From Nereocystis luetkeana (lineage: Eukaryota > Sar > Phaeophyceae > Laminariales > Laminariaceae), in NCBI GenBank assembly GCA_031213475.1, contig JARUPZ010000030.1:745060-809059 (forward strand): 64,000 bases of DNA. Direction: 5' to 3'. The notes beneath the pieces are model-generated. The model saw nothing but the letters and a program-made list of their open reading frames with translations. It did no database searches and was not told the DNA's origin. Positions 61,107 through 64,000 of the stretch are shown here, piece after piece (position 1 is the stretch's first letter; each line of letters opens with the position of its first letter). Both the position numbers and the translations under genes were made by a program.

Positions 61107-62264
61107 CGCTTTTTAGGTCGGCATACCTAGGTCCCACGAGGGCTCAAGGTTGTAAACACGACAGCGAACCCTCAGCCAAACACCACGAGTGCTACAGGCT
61201 GCAAAAACGTCACCACGAAAGACGAAACGAAAGAAAAAAAAAAAAAAAAACTAGAAAAAAAAATCACCTTAGAGAGCGTGCGGGGCCCGAGGTTGGTCGA
61301 GGTCTTGCCGCAGTCGATGCAGAAGTGCTGGGGGCACTTGAAGTTCCCCTCCTTCGAGTACAGCGTCCGGTCCGGGGTCATCTTTTTCAGACACTCCTGT
61401 GCCGCGCCAACGCAACAAACCAAGAAATCACAACGCGCAACACCAGCAGGCGGCGGCAGGAGCAGAAGCAGCGCAGCAAGCATGAGCCACAACATCACCA
61501 TGACCTTCACCACCACCACCACCACCACCACCACCACTACTACCACCACCATCCTGAATACAATCAGAGAATCGCCACTAACACCACGATCATCTTCCCG
61601 CCACCACTACCAACGTCATCACCACCATCAACCGTTATCACCACCGCCGCTATCATTCGCCACCATCGTCGTACCCTTCGCTATCTCCTCCAAAACACCG
61701 TCCGGTCTTCCACGGCCCAACGAAGCTTGCAGGGAGCGCCGCAGTTAACAATAAAGTGCCAGGCCCAACCAGAAATCCCAACCAAAAATCTCCACCAAAC
61801 GCAAAGACCACAAGCCCACACGCCTTTCCTGCATGAGCCCGAGGCCACGTACAAGCCAAGCCAAACCAAAGCCGAACCGGAAGAGTTGATTGAGCTCAAG
61901 CATGAGCCCTAGCACGAGCCCAAAACAAAGCATGACTAAGAGCCCAGGTTCAAGCTCAAAAACCAAAATTCCAAGCTCAACCAAGCACAATCAAGCATAG
62001 GCCCAAATAAATAAAAGCGAGCAACAAGCCCAACCACAACACCAAGCGCGCGCCTAACCCCAATTCGAGCCTGTGCCTATAACCCCCAGGCCCCAGTCCA
62101 CGCCTGAGCCGAAGCTTGAGCCCAAGCACCGTCCTGACCTTGTGGTAGAAGCGGCCGCAGCTGCTCAGCTGACACCTAGAGACGCCTCCCGGCACCTTCA
62201 CGGCCCTGTCATGCGAGTCCATCTCAGGGCCCTTCTCTCCGCACTCCAAGCACTTCAGCATCAT
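44140..62264 (-). CDS. PHD - extended PHD - bromodomain chromatin protein
   Basis: Exons: 62264-62139, 61396-61268, 60021-59851, 58516-58379, 57392-56922, 56011-55927, 54994-54380, 53605-52992, 48283-48196, 46677-46549, 44778-44140; roughly 1067 aa. Exons 1-3 form an NSD/EDM2-like PHD plus Cys/His module (CLECGEKG, CGRFYHKECL, FKCPQHFCIDCGK, CLRCAKARCPECL). Exons 4-6 form an extended PHD (VCYFCKGD, WLHINCMLYTPECF, LKCTSCGHQGALIGC, THYACAIREGW, LCVMHRKQG) interrupted by a Ser/Gly-rich insert. Exon 8 adds CKECQ and CRDC pairs. Exons 8-11 assemble a bromodomain: WEKLDALQKK, FFVEVARPLDFSTIKKR, LWEDVITVYTNAQLYNQ, and SDCFIRAQKGLDTMKDRI. The tail is acidic then Arg/Ser-rich. It should be a nuclear reader of histone tails. 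Exon 9 is the least certain. Exon 7 needs a frame change inside a G run. The ATG at 62264 lies directly before the PHD, so further N-terminal exons may exist. Confidence 0.85.
45273..45369. mobile_element. TTAA-type hairpin MITE, family M2, intact copy
   Basis: 97 bp with TTAA at each end (45273-76, 45366-69). Inverted arms TTAACCCCTTTAGAACCACAG / CTGCGGCTCGAAAGGGATTAA, then GTCCCGTTTTGGGG / CCCCAAAACGGGAC. TTAA target duplication and CCC-starting termini are features of piggyBac-mobilised MITEs; that assignment is inference. Confidence 0.8.
45385..45655 (-). repeat. C-tailed dispersed repeat R1, copy C (5'-truncated)
   Basis: Minus-oriented. The C tail is at 45389-45397 (GGGGGGGG on +), and the 5' end stops within the CACCGGAAATTAAAT block. 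Lies in the last intron of the PHD-bromodomain gene. Confidence 0.85.
45660..45925 (-). repeat. C-tailed dispersed repeat R1, copy D (5'-truncated)
   Basis: A second minus-oriented copy directly adjacent to copy C. More diverged, 5'-truncated near the CCGCCTCACAAG block, with a degenerate tail. Confidence 0.75.
47421..47520. other. Assembly gap of 100 N
   Basis: Exactly 100 unknown bases, a typical placeholder length, in the intron between the bromodomain exons at 46677 and 48196. Flanked by AT-rich repeats and TACCTGGTA motifs. Confidence 1.
47925..47992. repeat. Short inverted-repeat element
   Basis: TTTTTACAGCGATTT (47925-47939) and AAATCGCTGTAAAAA (47978-47992) are perfect 15-bp inverted repeats around a 38-bp interior. 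Possible mini-MITE. Confidence 0.7.
48501..48605. mobile_element. TA-flanked MITE M1, copy 2
   Basis: 105 bp, left end TTTCGGGGGACCA, right end CCCCCGTAA, TA on both sides. Interior CTTTACTAACAATA-TTGGTCC as in the other copies. It has no TACCTGGTA insertion. Confidence 0.85.
49649..49921. repeat. 23-bp minisatellite, about 12 units
   Basis: Unit TTTCTTATGTAAACTTTGAA plus GCG. Copies are essentially identical apart from one G-to-C variant (about 49831), which indicates a recent or homogenised array. Intronic in the PHD-bromodomain gene. Confidence 0.95.
50040..50092. repeat. TATATATGTA-CAAGGTTCCCC repeat shared with 30100-30145
   Basis: TATATATATGTA(TA)CAAGGTTCCCCTYCGGGAYGTG occurs here and near 30101 in CFAP100 intron 3. 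Origin unknown. Confidence 0.6.
50149..50262. mobile_element. TA-flanked MITE M1, copy 3, carrying TACCTGGTA
   Basis: 114 bp, ends TTACGGGGGACC / GGTCCCCCGTAA, TA flanks at 50147-48 and 50263-64. Its left arm contains an extra CCTGGTA relative to other copies (motif at 50169-50177). Confidence 0.88.
50530..50960. repeat. TACTGCGAGTA / TACTCGCAGTA degenerate repeat cluster
   Basis: Dense scattered inverted motifs such as GAAATACTGCGAGTAC, CTCGCAGTAC and CCCGAAATAC. A second cluster of the same motifs is at 60785-60930. Confidence 0.7.
51002..51106. mobile_element. TA-flanked MITE M1, copy 4 (best-preserved)
   Basis: 105 bp with inverted ends of about 29 bp, TTACGGGGGACCATAGTTAA outward-facing on both sides, and TA on each side (51000-01, 51107-08). 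A useful consensus for the family. Confidence 0.9.
51203..51308. mobile_element. TA-flanked MITE M1, copy 5 (decayed)
   Basis: The interior CCTATGGTACACCTAAAAA-CTATATATTTACCCATTTTTACTA-CAATATTTGG is preserved. The terminal GGGGG/CCCCC blocks are lost. About 95 bp from copy 4 in the same orientation. Confidence 0.8.
54127..54220 (+). repeat. C-tailed repeat family R2, partial copy 2
   Basis: CTCGAAAGGGATGCATGATCAA, then GGCCAAATGACTACAATTCAAGCAA and AGTACCCCCCCC, aligned with 63890-63963. The 5' half is absent. Intronic. Confidence 0.6.
55385..55665. repeat. Degenerate AACC-rich repeat in PHD-bromodomain intron 6
   Basis: About 280 bp of AACCAACC/ACCAATCA units on the plus strand, i.e. GGTTGGTT in the transcript sense. 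Confidence 0.85.
55700..55800. repeat. Degenerate TTAGGG-like and TCTGATTGGCT repeats
   Basis: Three units of about 38 bp, each with (C/T)TCTGATTGGCT(T/C)AGGGTCAG-GTTAGGGTT. Telomere-like but internal and interrupted. Confidence 0.7.
56195..56535 (-). repeat. C-tailed dispersed repeat R1, copy E (5'-truncated)
   Basis: Minus-oriented. The tail reads as a G9-plus tract on + at 56190-56205. The core is close to copies A and C, and the 5' end stops near the GTAGTGTTT block. In PHD-bromodomain intron 5. Confidence 0.87.
57622..57679. repeat. (CCGAA)n pentanucleotide repeat
   Basis: About 11 near-perfect CGAAC units, the same class as 36285-36392. Intronic. Confidence 0.92.
58092..58216. mobile_element. 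TA-flanked MITE M1, copy 6, carrying TACCTGGTA
   Basis: 125 bp, TTACAGGGGGG...CCCCCGTAA with TA flanks (58090-91, 58217-18). It has an extra CCTGGTA at 58114-58122 and a further small interior insertion (ATTCTAATAAC). Confidence 0.85.
58655..58745. repeat. 13-bp ATCATCCACAG minisatellite
   Basis: About seven units of ATCATCCAC(A/C)GATC with single-base variants, in PHD-bromodomain intron 3. Confidence 0.85.
59029..59134. mobile_element. TA-flanked MITE M1, copy 7
   Basis: Ends are diverged (GCGGGGGGTCATAG / CTATGGTCCCCCC). The interior GGACCTACGGTACACACAAAAACC is preserved. No TACCTGGTA at the position where copy 6 has it. Confidence 0.8.
59345..59620. repeat. C/T-rich tract
   Basis: A long pyrimidine-only-like stretch with CCTTTTACAACCCCCC repeats. 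Plus-strand frames across it are proline-rich artefacts. Confidence 0.7.
59618..59822 (+). repeat. C-tailed dispersed repeat R1, copy F
   Basis: Keeps ACCTGGTCGGTGCAAACCG, CCCGGCATTG, GATGCGAAGGTCTATGG and CGGCCATGCATGATAATGAGTAC followed by a C17-18 tract. An internal insertion or duplication (59690-59760) has its own C run. It lies immediately downstream of exon 3 in the transcript sense. Confidence 0.75.
60085..60660. repeat. Degenerate GTTGGTTAG repeat, about 575 bp, PHD-bromodomain intron 2
   Basis: TAGTTGGT, AAGTTGGT and GTTAGGTAG units throughout. On the transcript strand this is ACCAACTAACC, roughly complementary to the intron-6 repeat at 55385-55665. Confidence 0.88.
61074..61101. 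repeat. (CT)n microsatellite
   Basis: About 14 CT units in PHD-bromodomain intron 2. Confidence 0.95.
61505..61560. repeat. (CAC)n trinucleotide repeat
   Basis: CACCACCAC array in intron 1 of the PHD-bromodomain gene, followed to about 62130 by degenerate AAGCCC/GAGCCCAAG units. Non-coding. Confidence 0.85.
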
Positions 62265-62839
62265 AAAACATCATGACATCATGGGAGTGGGATCAGGAGG
62301 GGGTGGGATGGGTGCAAGGGTGGGGGGGGGGGGGGGGGGAGGGAGGGATGAGGGGGGGGGGGAAGCACGCCAAATAACAAGCAGCAATAAAATACCAGAA
62401 AGAGACGAGGCGTAAAAACATCGCACGTACAACAAAATACCAGGTACTCCGTCAATGCCGCAGGTGGGGTGGAGAGTACTATTCATGCTTCCTTCTTGTG
62501 CGGGGCCGTAAAAAAACGAAAGCTGAGAAAAAAAAAAAAAGAGGGCAGAACACGCTTAGATTCCAAGCACACTCAAATATTCAACACCCCCAAACACGCA
62601 CAGCAGCAACGGCAGCAGCAACGGCAGGAGCAGTAGAAAAGCACAAGCACAGCAGCAGCAGCAGGAACGGCACACAGACACCATGCGCTACCCTAAATGC
62701 CTCTCCAAGGCACACGCACACACGAACAGACACATGTCGCCCGAAGCTGGGGGCAAGCACAAAACCAAAACGACCCACCCACCCGGCTCCCACCATCTCC
62801 CCCGCCATCAAACGTACCGTGCACCCTGCAAATCGCGTG

Positions 62840-62870
<31 letters not shown>

Positions 62871-62990
62871 AACCGAACACCAAAAACCACGCACCCCTCC
62901 ACGGTCCATAAATACACCGCAAGAGCAAGATCATGACCACGACCATCACTATTCTATGTACCTGGTATACTACTGTATACCAGGTATATA
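62265..62990. other. Region upstream of the PHD-bromodomain start
   Basis: Contains G homopolymers (about 62320-62362) and an exceptionally long G run of roughly 31 bases (62839-62869), CAG/AGCA short repeats, and the inverted TACCTGGTA...TACCAGGTA pair at 62959-62987. No upstream coding exon is recognisable. Confidence 0.55.
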
Positions 62991-63750
62991 GGTTGGGTTA
63001 GCGTCGGTTGGCGAAGACGCTGTAAAAACACGCCCGTCACTGCGTGAGCTAGACAACCAGGGTATCGTTTTTTTTTTTTTTTTTTTTTTTTTGGCGGTCA
63101 CCACGGCTGGCGGTCGAGTTAGATCATTTTTTGTGGGGGGAGAACCTTCGCACCCCACAAGGGGGGGGCTATCGTATCATCACGCAGTGTCACGTTCTAC
63201 GATAGAGGTAGCACACTTTCCGCAAAAATGTTTTCTGAAGGACGGGGTTCCTTAACCCCCAAATCGTCGGGATGCCAATCTTGTTTCGAGAAAAAAAATC
63301 CGTTTTTTGTATACTTGGGACATGGGATTATTCATCGGGATGCGATTTTGATTTTTGCTCAAGTCAGTTTTCGGGTGAGGTATGGAGCTCCTTGAGTGAC
63401 GAGCCTCAGAACATTGAGGGCGAACCTCTATCGTAGAACGCCTCCCATGTATGATATGGCACCCACGAGGCAGCTACAAAGTAAACCCATTGCTGTCTCT
63501 GGGAGTGACCAAACCAGAAAATAAAACCAACCCATTTGACGCCGTGAATCCACAAGCAAGAAAATCCGCCTCACAAGCGGTTCTTAGTAGGATGCAGCTC
63601 GCTCAACACCTCACGTTTCGCTGCGCGCTTGGTGCAAGCAAACGCCTTTCTGGTCGGCGAAAAACCGACGTGCTCCGTCCCGGCAATGTAGGGATGAGAG
63701 GGTGTATGGTCATACGAGTACGGCCATGCATGCTACTGAGTACACCCCCC
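62990..63750 (+). repeat. C-tailed dispersed repeat R1, copy G (longest, interrupted)
   Basis: Starts GGTTGGGTTAGCGTCGGTTGG and ends CATGCATGCTACTGAGTACA followed by C9. It is split by a T22-like run (63069-63091) and a nested 248-bp inverted-repeat element (63193-63440). Confidence 0.85.
63193..63440. mobile_element. Nested 248-bp MITE, family M3
   Basis: Perfect 17-bp terminal inverted repeats CGTTCTACGATAGAGGT / ACCTCTATCGTAGAACG. It interrupts R1 copy G between blocks that are contiguous in copies A and B (GTGT...ATGG/ATATGGCACCC). No coding capacity. The target duplication is not obvious. Confidence 0.88.
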
Positions 63751-63779
63751 CCCAGCGAGAAAACGATCGCTTTCCTAGG

Positions 63780-63963
63780 AGACAGATGGTGTCCACAGGT
63801 GGCCAAGCAGGAACAGGATAAGACTAGCAACGTAATGAGCGCCCAATTGTTGGCTCTATTAGGAGTAGGAACGGTGCTCCGCCTCGAAAGGGATGCGTGG
63901 TCAATGGTCAAATGACTTAAGGCAAGCAATACATGACTACGCCCCCCCCCCCCCCCCCCCCCC
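63780..63963 (+). repeat. C-tailed repeat family R2, longest copy
   Basis: GGCTCTATTAGGAGTAGG through CGAAAGGGATGCGTGG and TGACTACG followed by a C20 tract. It begins just after the C tail of R1 copy G. Confidence 0.7.
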
Positions 63964-64000
63964 GCACAGCGATAGGGCCAGGGACCACCGCCAGCCCCCT

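Overview
This is a gene-sparse, intron-rich, repeat-laden eukaryotic nuclear window. I find five protein-coding genes and reconstructed their exons by hand from splice sites, reading phase and protein-family patterns. The long introns, abundant simple repeats and homopolymer C/G tracts, and a motile-cilium gene suggest a brown alga of the Ectocarpus type. That assignment is inference; no rRNA or organelle marker is present.

Layout: (1) + strand, 289-6753, eight exons: an OGFOD1/Tpa1-type prolyl hydroxylase with a 2-oxoglutarate/Fe(II) dioxygenase domain and a conserved C-terminal domain. (2) - strand, 14796-8546, two exons: a protein kinase of about 1482 aa with a long low-complexity N-terminus, a CCCH-like Cys/His cluster, a split N-lobe and DLG in place of DFG. 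(3) - strand, 26063-17941, seven exons: a 293-aa leucine-rich repeat protein that includes a 43-nt microexon. (4) + strand, 28296-40838, thirteen exons: CFAP100 (CCDC37/MIA1), a ciliary coiled-coil protein, with two apparent GC-AG introns. (5) - strand, 62264-44140, eleven exons: a chromatin reader with an NSD/EDM2-like PHD module, an extended PHD and a bromodomain. Genes 1/2 and 4/5 are convergent; 3/4 are divergent across 2.2 kb. The genes look like unrelated housekeeping, ciliary and chromatin functions, not a pathway cluster.

The rest is mostly repeats: a ~105-bp TA-flanked MITE family (seven copies), a TTAA-type hairpin MITE (two copies), a nested 248-bp MITE, a repeat with constant C-rich 3' ends and variable 5' truncation (seven copies), a second C-tailed repeat (three copies), tRNA-like repeats, pentanucleotide arrays, a clean 23-bp minisatellite, and one 100-bp assembly gap at 47421-47520.

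The most unusual signal is a tiny near-palindrome, TACC(T/A)GGTA, scattered about thirty times. In three paralogous repeat comparisons the copy carrying it differs from the copy lacking it by exactly the motif core plus a duplicated TA; a fourth pair is compatible but weaker. This is what excision footprints or micro-insertions of a TA-targeting transposon would look like.
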